The notes: generated by a model not told the origin, from the sequence alone. A DNA stretch of 64,000 bases from Salegentibacter maritimus (GCF_016236915.1 NZ_JAEHOK010000012.1:1-64000), one strand, 5' to 3'. Positions 19,857 to 28,661 are shown, numbered from the stretch's first letter. Numbers and translations: made by a program.

Positions 19857-21089
19857 CTACTCCTCAAATTCTTCTCTTAAAACCTTCACCACTTCACGAA
19901 TGGTTTCTTCTTCTAAGTCGGTAAGCCTAATAAGGTCTTCCAATTCCTGTTCCAAAACACTTTTCGCAGTGTCCAGTCCAACTCTTGAAAACTCCTTAAT
20001 CACCCAACTTTCAATTTCATCAGAGAATTCTTTTAACTCTACATCTTCTTCAACTCCTTCTCTGAAAACATCTATTTCATAACCGGTTAGCTGCCCGGCC
20101 AATCTAATATTATGCCCTCCACGACCAATAGCTTTAGACACCTCTTCAGGCTTAAGCATTACCTCAGCGGTTTTATTTTCTTCATCTAGTTTAATAGATG
20201 TTATTTTCGCAGGACTTAAAGCCCTGGTAATATATAATTGGTCATTATTGGTGAAATTAATCACATCTATATTCTCATTCCCCAGTTCACGCACAATACT
20301 ATGAATTCTAGATCCTTTCATCCCTACACAAGCTCCAACCGGATCTATTCTATCATCATAAGTATCTACCGCTACTTTTGCCTTTTCACCAGGGACACGA
20401 ACTACATTCTGTATAGTGATTAAGCCATCAAATACCTCAGGGATTTCCTGTTCAAACAATTTCTCAAGAAAAACCGGAGCGGTACGCGAAAGTATAATGG
20501 TTGGCTTATTCCCTTTAAGCTCAACGCTTTCTATTATTCCTTTAACATTATCTCCTTTTCTGAAAAAATCTGAAGGAATTTGCCGGTCTTTTGGTAAAAC
20601 AATCTCATTCCCCTCGTCGTCTAACAAGATAATCGCCCTATGTCTAATATGGTGAACCTCTGCAGTGTATATCTCACCTTCAAGCTCTTTAAAATGCTTA
20701 AAAATATTAGTGTTATCATGTTCGTGAATTTTAGAAATAAGGTTTTGCCTTAAAGCTAAAATAGCACGACGCCCTAAATCTACAAGTTTCACTTCTTCTG
20801 AAACGTCCTCTCCAACTTCAAAATCAGGCTCAATTTTCCTGGCCTCGGTAAGAGAAATTTCCTGATTAGGATCTTCTACCTCTCCATCGGCAACCACAAC
20901 CCTATTTCTCCAAATCTCGAGATCTCCTTTATCTGGGTTTACAATAATATCAAAATTATCGTCTTCACCATACTTTTTCTTCAACGCACTTCTAAACACA
21001 TCTTCAAGGATGGCCATAAGCGTTACACGATCTATCAATTTGTCATCCTTAAACTCCGAAAATGACTCAATCAAGGCGATATTTTCCAT
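19857..21089 (-). CDS. nusA: Transcription termination/antitermination factor NusA
   Basis: NusA binds RNA polymerase and modulates pausing, intrinsic termination and antitermination. The 410-residue protein has the N-terminal polymerase-binding domain (about residues 1-125), an S1 domain (GEIYTAEVHHIRH region), and two KH domains (GACVGMKGSRIHSIVREL and AIGRGGHNIRLAGQLTG). The C-terminal acidic repeats of proteobacterial NusA are absent, which is normal for Bacteroidota. The gene is 13 bp after rimP. Because the operon leader holds a terminator-like hairpin, NusA could act on its own transcript. Confidence 0.97.
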   Translation of the reverse strand: MENIALIESFSEFKDDKLIDRVTLMAILEDVFRSALKKKYGEDDNFDIIVNPDKGDLEIWRNRVVVADGEVEDPNQEISLTEARKIEPDFEVGEDVSEEVKLVDLGRRAILALRQNLISKIHEHDNTNIFKHFKELEGEIYTAEVHHIRHRAIILLDDEGNEIVLPKDRQIPSDFFRKGDNVKGIIESVELKGNKPTIILSRTAPVFLEKLFEQEIPEVFDGLITIQNVVRVPGEKAKVAVDTYDDRIDPVGACVGMKGSRIHSIVRELGNENIDVINFTNNDQLYITRALSPAKITSIKLDEENKTAEVMLKPEEVSKAIGRGGHNIRLAGQLTGYEIDVFREGVEEDVELKEFSDEIESWVIKEFSRVGLDTAKSVLEQELEDLIRLTDLEEETIREVVKVLREEFEE

Positions 21090-21102
21090 ATCAATTTTGA
21101 GG

Positions 21103-21564
21103 TTAAAATGTTATCATGACTTTAGCACTGGTAATTTCAGAATAAGGCAAAACCAACTCTTTTTGAACGGTATGTTTTCCTTTTCCTACAGGTTTTGGCT
21201 CTCTGGCTTTCCAGTTAAGCTTAATCCCATTCTGATCTACTTCAGTTAAAGTCGCTTCAATTTTTTCGTTATTGGTAGTCACCTCTAGCTTTCTGCCAAG
21301 GTTTTTCCGATACTGCCGCTCCAGGTGTAAAGGCTCAGAAACTCCCGCCGAGCTAACTTCCAAAGAAAAATCTTCTTCATCCCTGTCTAGATTATGCTCA
21401 ACCTTTCGGCTTACTGCTATACAATCGTTAACAGAAACGCCATTATCACCATCTATCACTACAGAAATCTTGTTGTCTTTAGAGACATTAAGGTCTATTA
21501 AAAATAATGAATTATTTTCCTGAAAAGCTTCCTTCAACAAATTTTCTACTTTATCCTGCAACAT
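21103..21564 (-). CDS. rimP: Ribosome maturation factor RimP
   Basis: RimP helps 30S subunit maturation. The 153-residue protein has the two-domain RimP layout, with conserved segments [26 protein letters not shown] and [20 protein letters not shown] in the N-terminal domain and an SH3-like C-terminal domain. It is the first gene of rimP-nusA-infB. The ATG lies about 13 bases downstream of a hairpin plus U-tract. The following nusA start is 13 bp beyond the rimP stop. Confidence 0.96.
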   Translation of the reverse strand: MLQDKVENLLKEAFQENNSLFLIDLNVSKDNKISVVIDGDNGVSVNDCIAVSRKVEHNLDRDEEDFSLEVSSAGVSEPLHLERQYRKNLGRKLEVTTNNEKIEATLTEVDQNGIKLNWKAREPKPVGKGKHTVQKELVLPYSEITSAKVMITF

Positions 21565-21570
21565 AGCTTA

Positions 21571-21597
21571 TAAAAAGAGGGGACTTTATGTCCCCTC
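21571..21597 (-). terminator. Terminator-like hairpin in the rimP-nusA-infB leader
   Basis: Perfect 8-bp arms GAGGGGAC (21577-21584) and GTCCCCTC (21590-21597) enclose TTTAT. On the minus strand the stem is followed at once by TTTTTATAAG and then the rimP ATG. A consensus promoter lies just upstream at 21624-21631 and no gene precedes it on this strand, so the only transcript it can end is the rimP operon itself. It is a candidate attenuator. Confidence 0.7.
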
Positions 21598-21623
21598 GCT
21601 GTACTTTTTTAGTTTCAACGCTG

Positions 21624-21631
21624 CAAATATA
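21624..21631 (-). promoter_or_regulatory. Promoter -7 element of rimP-nusA-infB
   Basis: On the minus strand this reads TATATTTG, an exact TAnnTTTG match. A T-rich TTTT lies 19 bp upstream in place of a clear -33 TTTG. Transcription would start near 21615-21618, giving a leader of about 50 bases. Confidence 0.6.
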
Positions 21632-21723
21632 ATAATAATTTCAGAGAAAGAAAACCAGACTTTAAATGAAATTTTATTCTTAACTTTAATAAAGCAATCA
21701 TTTTTAATCTCTTAGAAACATTT

Positions 21724-22554
21724 ATGAAAAAGATCCTCGTTCCAACCGACTTCTCGGATACCGCTGAATATGCCTTAAAAATTGCCGCTCAATTGGCAAA
21801 AAAGCACCATAGTGAAATCTATCTTTTACATATGCTAGAGCTACCTATGCAGCTTATAGACCCAGTAGGTAGCGGCAATAACCAAAATTTACCGGAATCG
21901 TTGTTTTTTATGAAGTTAGCCCACCAACGGTTTGCCAAGCTAATGGCTAAACCTTTTTTAAAAGATATAAAAGTTCACGAAACGGTAATGTTTCACCAGG
22001 CTTTTGATGGTATTATGGAAGTAAGCGAAGAATACAAATGTGATATTATTATAATGGGTTCCCACGGCGCAAGCGGATTTAAAGAAATGTTTATTGGGAG
22101 CAATACAGAAAAGGTGGTTCGCTCTTCTAAAATCCCTGTTCTTGTTATAAAAAACGAACACGAAAAGTTTGAAATACAAAACTTTATTTTTGCTACCGAT
22201 GCAGACACTTACAGCCGAAGCACCCTGGAAGCCGCTTACGATTTTGCAACATTGGCCGAAGCTAAATTTCACATACTTTTTATAAACACTCCTAATAATT
22301 TTATTACAAGTAACGAAGTTAGGAAGCGAATAGAAAACTTCGTTTCAGGCACCAGGGTAAAGGACTACAAAATACATATTTACAACGATATAAGTGTAGA
22401 GAAAGGAATCCTAAATTTTGCTTTAAAAAAACCAAAAACCTTAATTGGAATTGGCACTCATGGCCGCAAAGGTTTGGCCCATTTTTTTAATGGCAGCATT
22501 AGCGAAGATTTGGTAAATCACGCAAACATGCCTGTGCTAACTCTCAAAATTTAG
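21724..22554 (+). CDS. Universal stress protein, tandem UspA domains
   Basis: A 276-residue cytoplasmic protein made of two UspA repeats, about residues 1-142 and 150-276. The first has the nucleotide-binding pattern (IIMGSHGASGFKEMFIGSNTEKVVRSSKIPVLVI), a complete G-x2-G-x9-G-[ST] loop, so ATP binding is likely. The second, ending GTHGRKGLAHFFNGSISEDLVNHANMPVLTL, has a similar loop. Such proteins are induced by growth arrest or redox stress in related bacteria. It is divergent from rimP and its stop overlaps that of the convergent AsmA-like gene by 4 bp. Confidence 0.93.
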   Translation: MKKILVPTDFSDTAEYALKIAAQLAKKHHSEIYLLHMLELPMQLIDPVGSGNNQNLPESLFFMKLAHQRFAKLMAKPFLKDIKVHETVMFHQAFDGIMEVSEEYKCDIIIMGSHGASGFKEMFIGSNTEKVVRSSKIPVLVIKNEHEKFEIQNFIFATDADTYSRSTLEAAYDFATLAEAKFHILFINTPNNFITSNEVRKRIENFVSGTRVKDYKIHIYNDISVEKGILNFALKKPKTLIGIGTHGRKGLAHFFNGSISEDLVNHANMPVLTLKI

Positions 22555-24074
22555 ATAAAAGATTTTAAAGCACCATTTCTAATATTTTTCCACAAATAAT
22601 TCCAAAAAGACCTGGTTTGATCCCGTTGGGTTTTAATATCTCTCTGCTCTTTCTCTGCTGAAGTAGCCTTGTTATTAACAATTAGGTTTGCTAAAGCAGA
22701 AAGGAGCTTATTTTTTTCTTTTCCGTCTTCCCGAAGCACCTCAACTTTAAAATCGTTGTAAATCAATTTCATGTCACCTGTGGCACTTTTATTATCTCCC
22801 GCGAAATTAAATCGCATATTGTTAATTCCCCCCTGCGCCTTTACGTTTAAAGCCGGCTGTAAAAATTTATTAATCCCTTCACTTGAGATATTATCTAACT
22901 GCCCAGAAATTGCAAATGCATCTACAGCACTGGAAATATCAAAATTCCAGTTTACAGTAAGATTAGCCTCCCCCATAAATTGAGTTTTCACATCAATAAC
23001 TGTTTCAGGAAAATCATTTGCATCCATCCCCATATTGGTAATATTATAAATACTGCCATCTAAATTTTTAAAACTAACCTTGCCAGCCCCCCTTTTTGCA
23101 CTTACCAATTCTTCATATTCTACATTCAAATTCCGCACTTTAACAGTATCAAGTTTTAATTTAAAAGGCAACTCCCTAATCATTTTACTATACATAGGTT
23201 TTCGCCGGGTATCATCCTCAATTCGTTTATCGCGATAAATTTTTATATCGCTATCTTCTATTACAAGTTTATCACTAAGAAGGCTTAGAGAATCATTTTT
23301 AAGGTTCCAGTTAAAAGAATGAAAAGTAAATTCATTCAAAATTAAATTGAACCTATCCTTCTCATACGGAATTTGCTGTTGAAATTCCTGCTTACTATAT
23401 AGAGGCTTAATCCTTAATTTACCAAAATTAAGCGAGTCTCCCTGCATTTCTATTTTCTCTACAAAAAGGTCATGTTCTTCATTAAGATTAAAGAATAAAC
23501 TATCTGAGACCAACTGAAGGGATTCATAATCAAAAGGAAGCCCCGTTTTTAAAGATTTTCTATCTACGCTCACACCACTCATTTCAAGTGATGTGATGCG
23601 AGAAAAAAACTGCTCCTTAAGCGAATTTTCCTTAGTCATTTTAAAGCTACCATCAACAATCTTCAGGGATTTAATAAGCAATTGCTGTTTTACCGAACGT
23701 CCTTCCTCCAAACTATCTTCTTCTTTCCCGCTAATTGCGTCTGTAAAAATTGTTACTTCGGGCTTTATAATTTCTAAGCTAGTAACTTCTACATTTTTAT
23801 TGCTTAGGTACTCCAGAATATCCACGCCCTCTATTCGCACCTCCCTGGCAGTGATTATTACTTCTTCATCGCGATAAACCGCCTTGTTTAAGGAAACACT
23901 TCTACTCAGCATACTCGCATTCAAGTCCTTATAATTAAAGGTAGCTTTTTTAAGACTTTCTTCTAGTAATGTTTTTATTTTATGCTCTATAAATAAATTA
24001 CCTCCAATAATAATGGCCAGGAACATTAAAAGAACACTACTAACACCAAGAACTATTTTAAACCTTTTCTTCAA
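22551..24074 (-). CDS. AsmA-like/DUF748-type membrane-anchored protein
   Basis: A 507-residue protein with one N-terminal transmembrane helix (about residues 7-28) and a long periplasmic beta-rich part. The pattern of repeated strands (EVRIEGVDILEYLSNKNVEVTSLEI and later repeats) and the C-terminal LQPALNVKAQGGINNMRFNFAGDN resemble AsmA/DUF748 proteins, which have been linked to outer-membrane lipid transport. Family placement is by overall pattern, without a decisive motif. The gene starts TTG. It stands alone, convergent with the universal stress protein gene. Confidence 0.65.
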   Translation of the reverse strand: MKKRFKIVLGVSSVLLMFLAIIIGGNLFIEHKIKTLLEESLKKATFNYKDLNASMLSRSVSLNKAVYRDEEVIITAREVRIEGVDILEYLSNKNVEVTSLEIIKPEVTIFTDAISGKEEDSLEEGRSVKQQLLIKSLKIVDGSFKMTKENSLKEQFFSRITSLEMSGVSVDRKSLKTGLPFDYESLQLVSDSLFFNLNEEHDLFVEKIEMQGDSLNFGKLRIKPLYSKQEFQQQIPYEKDRFNLILNEFTFHSFNWNLKNDSLSLLSDKLVIEDSDIKIYRDKRIEDDTRRKPMYSKMIRELPFKLKLDTVKVRNLNVEYEELVSAKRGAGKVSFKNLDGSIYNITNMGMDANDFPETVIDVKTQFMGEANLTVNWNFDISSAVDAFAISGQLDNISSEGINKFLQPALNVKAQGGINNMRFNFAGDNKSATGDMKLIYNDFKVEVLREDGKEKNKLLSALANLIVNNKATSAEKEQRDIKTQRDQTRSFWNYLWKNIRNGALKSFI

Positions 24075-24256
24075 ATTATCATTTTTTTATAATTGAAATT
24101 TACAATTTCAAAACACGCAGCGTCCCTGTTTAAGAGTTTTTAACTTAAAAATTTAACCCCAAAGTTTTCTTTGCGTTAAATTTTAGTAAAAGGCCATAAA
24201 CATCAAATTTTCAATGGTTTTTGATTGTATATTTGCTCTTCAATCCAGTAAAACTC

Positions 24257-24466
24257 ATGATTTTAAAACTAAGCATCAAAGTAATATTTATAGCCGTAGA
24301 AATATTTCTGGCGGTGTACAGCTTTACGCTTAGCGATAGTCTGCTTATTAAATTTTTATTTTTTGCAGTAACAGCAGTAATTATAGCTTTTTCTCTAACT
24401 AAAATAACTAATAAATTACTCCCTTTGGATAAGGATTATATTTCTTCTGAAGAAAAAAATAATTAG
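24257..24466 (+). CDS. Small two-helix membrane protein, unknown
   Basis: A predicted 69-residue protein with two hydrophobic helices (about residues 5-22 and 28-48) and a short charged C-terminus ending SSEEKNN. A longer TTG-started reading frame opens at 24221, but the ATG at 24257 gives a compact membrane protein and is preferred. No family recognised. It is monocistronic, between the AsmA-like gene and the phosphoesterase, and could be a real small protein or a chance frame; coding-like hydrophobic patterning favours the former. Confidence 0.5.
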   Translation: MILKLSIKVIFIAVEIFLAVYSFTLSDSLLIKFLFFAVTAVIIAFSLTKITNKLLPLDKDYISSEEKNN

Positions 24467-24636
24467 AGCATTTCGGTTATTGCCGATTAAAAAGTTTTTA
24501 AATAAATTAGTTGTTTTTCAGGCCACTCCCATTACTACTAACATAAAGCTTTTGCTGAATTAGAATCTAAAGCCTGGAATTAGAATACAAATTTTAAAAT
24601 CTTTCTAAACAGCTTCTTTTCATTATATTCATTTTT

Positions 24637-25263
24637 ATGAAGCTAATTTGTATTTCAGACACCCATAACAAACACGAACAAATTTCAATTCCCGATGGCG
24701 ATATATTAATTCACGCAGGAGATATTACCGAAGGTGGTACCGAAAGAGAGGTTCGTAACTTTCTGGAATGGTTTGCTTCCCAACCACATAAACATAAAAT
24801 ATTTATAGCTGGAAATCACGACTTTTATTTTGAAAAAACCTCAGATAAGGAAATTAAAGAAATCATACCAAAAAATGTATCTTATTTAAATGATAATACC
24901 GTAAGTATTAACAACATTAAATTTTGGGGCTCACCCATAACTCCCGGAGACGGCACCTGGGCTTTTAATAATAAACAAACGCAGAGTATAAACAAACATT
25001 GGGAACAAATTCCAGAAGACACTCAAATTCTCATCACCCACACTCCCCCCTACAAGATTAAGGATATTTTAAAGAATGGGCAGCATGCGGGTTGCGCCTC
25101 TCTTTTAAAAATCCTGCAAAAACGCCAAATAAAGATTCATATTTTTGGACATGTTCACGATTCTTACGGTGTCACTTCTATTACAGGAACCAAATTCATT
25201 AATGCATCTTGCCTGGACAATAAGGACAGGCATCTACATAAACCTATAGATATCTTAATTTAA
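24637..25263 (+). CDS. Calcineurin-like metallophosphoesterase
   Basis: A 208-residue cytoplasmic protein of the MPPED/UPF0046-like branch of metallophosphoesterases. Metal-ligand motifs are complete: SDTHN (residues 7-11), HAGDITEGG, AGNHDFYF, ITHTPPY and FGHVHDSYG. The enzyme would hydrolyse a phosphoester with a dinuclear metal centre, but the substrate is unknown. The start ATG is followed by the conserved MKLICISDTH, so the N-terminus is secure. No operon partner is seen. Confidence 0.9.
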   Translation: MKLICISDTHNKHEQISIPDGDILIHAGDITEGGTEREVRNFLEWFASQPHKHKIFIAGNHDFYFEKTSDKEIKEIIPKNVSYLNDNTVSINNIKFWGSPITPGDGTWAFNNKQTQSINKHWEQIPEDTQILITHTPPYKIKDILKNGQHAGCASLLKILQKRQIKIHIFGHVHDSYGVTSITGTKFINASCLDNKDRHLHKPIDILI

Positions 25264-25578
25264 GCAAACTACCTTGAAACAAGCTCACGGGGCATTCGTT
25301 ACAAACAATGTTTAATTTCGAGGCTAGCCATGGGTTATTACACCCCTTTTCGCTGCCAAGAAACACAAAAACTTCTTTTAATCGCTATAGAGAAAGATCT
25401 TCAATTCATATGTAAGGCAATTCTTTCATTTGAAACTATTTAAGGTTTAATTAAAAGTAAAAAACCTACTTTAGTCGTTAAATATTTGCTAATCACAGGA
25501 TTATTAAATGTTTTTTAACAGAGATAAAGAAATCTAAGTGTAATTTAGCCAACGCTAACACCTATAATACCAATAACT
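25264..25578. other. Intergenic stretch without a gene
   Basis: About 315 bp with no convincing ORF, hairpin terminator or RNA gene. A GC-richer patch at about 25272-25330, including GCTCACGGGGCATTCGTT, looks unlike the surrounding AT-rich DNA and may be a decayed dispersed repeat. A near-consensus -7 element (TAATTTAG, 25541-25548) lies about 30 bp before the next gene. Confidence 0.4.
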
Positions 25579-25914
25579 ATGAAATTAAATCCTAATCCTG
25601 ATACAACTCTAGATGATTTTAAGAGCTTAATTTCCCATAGTATCTTTCACCTTAAATCAGAAAAAAATTCAAATTACACAATATTGCACCGTGCCATTAT
25701 TAAAAAATATTTTGACGCCAAAAATGTTCAAATTAATTATAAAAAACACACGGTAGATTTACAGATACCTGTAGGAAAAAGAAAATATACAGGAATTACT
25801 TTCGAATGCCAGGATTTAGAACGTTTTCTAAAATCCTGCCTAAAGAAAGATAAGAAAAGTATTCTATTTTATCAGGAGGCGTTAAGTCATTACAACATAT
25901 ACCGGGCAGCTTAG
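25579..25914 (+). CDS. Hypothetical protein, 111 residues
   Basis: A soluble basic protein without signal peptide or membrane segment. The middle is beta-like (VQINYKKHTVDLQIPVGKRKYTGITF) and the C-terminus helical (LERFLKSCLKKDKKSILFYQEALSHYNIY). I do not recognise the family. The ATG start is preceded by a near-consensus promoter, and a hairpin terminator follows within 25 bp, so the gene appears to be a self-contained unit. A role in nucleic-acid binding is possible from its charge, but nothing in the sequence shows it. Confidence 0.65.
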   Translation: MKLNPNPDTTLDDFKSLISHSIFHLKSEKNSNYTILHRAIIKKYFDAKNVQINYKKHTVDLQIPVGKRKYTGITFECQDLERFLKSCLKKDKKSILFYQEALSHYNIYRAA

Positions 25915-25937
25915 CATTATAAGCTCCCACACTCCAT

Positions 25938-26018
25938 AAGCCGTCTAAAACGTGTATACCTGTCAAACTGAACCGAATTCAGGATGACAATTATAAAATC
26001 TTTTAGACGGCTTTTTTA
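25938..26018 (+). terminator. Terminator with nested palindromic repeat in its loop
   Basis: Outer arms AAGCCGTCTAAAA (25938-25950) and TTTTAGACGGCTT (26001-26013) match perfectly over 13 bp and are followed by a T-run. The 50-base loop holds a second hairpin at 25961-25989 (TGTCA-AA-CTGAA / TTCAG-GA-TGACA) that resembles a dispersed Flavobacteriia palindromic repeat. Confidence 0.75.
25961..25989. repeat. Dispersed palindromic repeat copy (GTCATCCTGAA type)
   Basis: Imperfect palindrome with two 5-bp stems around CCGAA. Its reverse strand begins TGTCATCCTGAA, and the same core GTCATCCTGAA recurs at 49355-49365. Confidence 0.5.
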
Positions 26019-26131
26019 TTCGGTTATTATTAGCCACATAGCTTAGGCCTGTCTCACATAAATTGGTTAATTTTGAACTTTTTCAGTAAAAAGCCACAAT
26101 TCAAACACTTTTGCAGCGTTAATCAGATATT

Positions 26132-26383
26132 ATGAGCAAAAATCAACAACCTACAGATCATAAGAAGTACTTCATTTTTGAAAAAAAGAATTATAAATTT
26201 ATGTTTATTGGGCTAGCAGTTATTAGCCTGGGGTTTATATTAATGGCAGGTGGCGGTAGCCAAGACCCCAATACCTTTAACCCCGATATCTATAACTTTC
26301 AACGCATTAGATTGGCACCAGCCTTAGTGCTTCTTGGCTTCGCCATAGAAGTATATGCAATTCTTTTAAATCCAAAAAAATAA
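26132..26383 (+). CDS. DUF3098 membrane protein
   Basis: An 83-residue protein with two transmembrane helices (about residues 27-45 and 60-79) and the DUF3098 signature FEKKNYKFMFIGLAVISLGFILMAGGGS with NPDIYNFQRIRLAPALVLLG. Function is unknown. The family is found in Bacteroidota next to ftsX, uppP and truB, and here it starts a plus-strand run that continues with uppP 4 bp after its stop. The context hints at a cell-envelope role. Confidence 0.92.
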   Translation: MSKNQQPTDHKKYFIFEKKNYKFMFIGLAVISLGFILMAGGGSQDPNTFNPDIYNFQRIRLAPALVLLGFAIEVYAILLNPKK

Positions 26384-26387
26384 TACA

Positions 26388-27182
26388 TTGAACGAATTAG
26401 ACGCTGCCATTCTTGGAGTTATCCAGGGGCTAACCGAATTTTTACCTGTTTCCTCAAGCGGGCACCTGGAGCTCGGTAAAGCATTGTTAGGCGATAATAG
26501 CATACCTAGCGAATCTCTACTATTTACTGTAATTCTCCACGCCGCAACTGCTTTGAGTACCATAGTGGTATTTAGAAAAGATGTGATGGAAATTTTAAGG
26601 GGATTTCTAAAATTTAAATGGAACGAAGAGTTTCAGTTTTCGCTCAAAATTGTACTTTCTATGATTCCCGCAGCCCTGGTTGGACTTTTCTTTGAGGAGC
26701 AATTAGAAGGTTTATTTGGCGGAAATATAATTTTTGTTGGTTTCATGCTTATCGTTACGGCACTCCTACTATGGCTGGCAGACAAAGCCAAAAACACCAA
26801 CAAACCGGTAAGCTACAATAATGCCTTTGTAATTGGTGTAGCCCAGGCCATTGCAATTTTACCCGGTATATCCAGAAGTGGTGCTACCATCTCCACATCG
26901 GTGCTATTAGGTAACGATAAAACCAAAGCCGCAAGATTTTCTTTTTTAATGGTGGTACCATTAATATTAGGTAAAATTGCCAAAGACCTTCTAGACGGTA
27001 ATTTAATGGAAAGCACTACCTCTTTTCCGGTACTCGCAATAGGTTTTGCAACTTCATTTATAGCAGGACTTGCAGCTTGCACGTGGATGATTAGCATTGT
27101 AAGAAAAAGCAAACTTTCCTATTTTGCGATTTATTGTTTTATAGCAGGAATTGTTTCTATAGCCGTTGCATATTATAATTAG
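26388..27182 (+). CDS. uppP: Undecaprenyl-diphosphatase UppP (BacA)
   Basis: UppP removes a phosphate from undecaprenyl diphosphate, recycling the lipid carrier for peptidoglycan and glycan synthesis; excess confers bacitracin resistance. The 264-residue membrane protein has both conserved motifs: QGLTEFLPVSSSGHLEL near residue 14 and GISRSGATISTSVLLG near residue 160, with about eight helices. The start is TTG, 4 bp after the DUF3098 stop, consistent with translational coupling; no ATG upstream fits the family N-terminus. Confidence 0.97.
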   Translation: MNELDAAILGVIQGLTEFLPVSSSGHLELGKALLGDNSIPSESLLFTVILHAATALSTIVVFRKDVMEILRGFLKFKWNEEFQFSLKIVLSMIPAALVGLFFEEQLEGLFGGNIIFVGFMLIVTALLLWLADKAKNTNKPVSYNNAFVIGVAQAIAILPGISRSGATISTSVLLGNDKTKAARFSFLMVVPLILGKIAKDLLDGNLMESTTSFPVLAIGFATSFIAGLAACTWMISIVRKSKLSYFAIYCFIAGIVSIAVAYYN

Positions 27183-27200
27183 AAACCTCAAACAGCCTTT

Positions 27201-27914
27201 ATGACTACCGCAAGTAAAAAATTTACTCCCGATGATTTTAAGAACGGCCAGATTCTCGTTTTTAATAAACCCCTGGAGTGGACTTCCTTTCAACTGGTAA
27301 ATAAAGTACGTTGGTTAATTAGAAAAAGTTGCGACATAAAAAAAATTAAGGTAGGTCACGCCGGCACGTTAGATCCCCTGGCAGATGGGGTTTTGGTAAT
27401 CTGCACCGGAAAATTTACAAAAAAAATTCCCGAATTACAGGGAACCGAAAAGGAATATACCGGCACTTTTACCCTGGGAGCCACCACGCCATCTTTTGAT
27501 ATGGAAACCGAAATTGACAAAACTTTTGAAACCAAGCATATTTCTAAAGAAAACATAGAAGCGGCTGCTCTCCAGCTAACCGGAGAAATTGAACAGGTAC
27601 CTCCTGTTTTTTCAGCTTTAAAAAAGGATGGCAAACGCCTTTACGAATATGCCAGAAAGGGAGAAGAAGTTAAGGTTAATAGCCGACCTGTCACAATAAA
27701 AGAATTTGAGGTTGATGCCTCAAGGTTCCCTCAAGTAGATTTCAGGATAGTTTGCAGCAAAGGCACTTATATAAGAAGCATAGCAAACGATTTTGGCAGG
27801 GCACTTCATTCCGGTGCTTATCTTTCGGCATTAAAAAGGACCCGGGTTGGAGAGTTCAACATAAAAAGTGCTTTAGACCTTGAGTCTTTTGAAAAATTAT
27901 TACCTTCAGCATAA
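27201..27914 (+). CDS. truB: tRNA pseudouridine(55) synthase TruB
   Basis: TruB makes pseudouridine 55 in the T-loop of tRNA. The 237-residue protein has the catalytic motif GHAGTLDPLADGVLVICTGKFTK with its aspartate, and the KEYTGTFTLGATTPSFDMETE and QVPPVFSALKKDGKRLYEYARKGE segments of the family. The C-terminal extension typical of longer TruB proteins is short here. It lies 18 bp after uppP, in the DUF3098-uppP-truB order seen in other flavobacteria. Confidence 0.97.
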   Translation: MTTASKKFTPDDFKNGQILVFNKPLEWTSFQLVNKVRWLIRKSCDIKKIKVGHAGTLDPLADGVLVICTGKFTKKIPELQGTEKEYTGTFTLGATTPSFDMETEIDKTFETKHISKENIEAAALQLTGEIEQVPPVFSALKKDGKRLYEYARKGEEVKVNSRPVTIKEFEVDASRFPQVDFRIVCSKGTYIRSIANDFGRALHSGAYLSALKRTRVGEFNIKSALDLESFEKLLPSA

Positions 27915-27945
27915 AATAAACCAACTCAGGTTTTGTTTTATAGCA

Positions 27946-28659
27946 ATGGATTTTTTTGAAAAACATAAAGCACTTATTCTTACCCTACTTTTTTGTTCGG
28001 TTCTAATCCTTGGACTTTATAATTTCAACCTCTCTCAAAAGAAAGATTTTGAACAACAAATGTTAGTAGACCTGGAAGAATATATTAAAACCAAAGAATC
28101 TAAAGAAGAAAACCCAAAAGAAGATCCCGAGCCAAAAACCAACCAGAAATCACCAGAAACTCATAGAGCTTTTAACGAAAATCAAAAGGCTAGAGAAGAA
28201 AATTTTAACCGGGAACTGGACAAGATTTTAGAGAAAAACAGCCGCAACCAGGAAGAAAGTTCAGAAAAAGAATCTTCATCCAACACAGAAGGAAGCATAG
28301 CTACCGGAGAAAAAAAGGAAAACAAAAAACGATCAGACGGGGATGATTCTTCCAGAAACATTTCAAGCCAATCGGGAAGTTTAAGAAATAGTTCTATCTC
28401 GTTTTCCCTTCGTGGTCGAAACGCGGTTTCTATTCCAAACCCTATATATACCTGCGATACCCCTGGGAAAATTGTAGTAAATATCACTGTAAATACCCAG
28501 GGAAGGGTAACCAGCACTGCTATAAACAAAGCAAGTTCTAACTCAAACAATGAATGCTTAACCGAAAAGGCATTATCCTATGCTAAAAATGCTGTATTTT
28601 CGAAGTTAGCGGGCCGAAATGCACAACCCGGCACAATCACCTATAATTTTAAACCCTAA
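27946..28659 (+). CDS. TonB-like energy transducer protein
   Basis: A 237-residue protein with an N-terminal transmembrane helix (about residues 10-27), a long Glu/Lys/Ser-rich periplasmic linker (about 45-150), and a C-terminal TonB-like domain with GKIVVNITVNTQGRVTSTAINKA and a final cysteine-containing helix. It is likely an energy transducer or TonB-like anchor, though no ExbB/ExbD genes are nearby. A frame opening at 27880 overlaps truB; the ATG at 27946, right before the MDFFEKHKALILTLLF helix, is preferred. The tag gene starts 2 bp after its stop. Confidence 0.8.
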   Translation: MDFFEKHKALILTLLFCSVLILGLYNFNLSQKKDFEQQMLVDLEEYIKTKESKEENPKEDPEPKTNQKSPETHRAFNENQKAREENFNRELDKILEKNSRNQEESSEKESSSNTEGSIATGEKKENKKRSDGDDSSRNISSQSGSLRNSSISFSLRGRNAVSIPNPIYTCDTPGKIVVNITVNTQGRVTSTAINKASSNSNNECLTEKALSYAKNAVFSKLAGRNAQPGTITYNFKP

Positions 28660-28661
28660 TA

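Noticed and set aside
25272-25330. Possible tRNA or decayed insertion sequence
   Set aside because: No cloverleaf or CCA end can be drawn, and no transposase remnant is visible; left as unexplained intergenic DNA.
27880-27945. Upstream extension of the TonB-like gene
   Set aside because: It overlaps truB by 35 bp and places polar residues before the membrane helix; the ATG at 27946 fits better.
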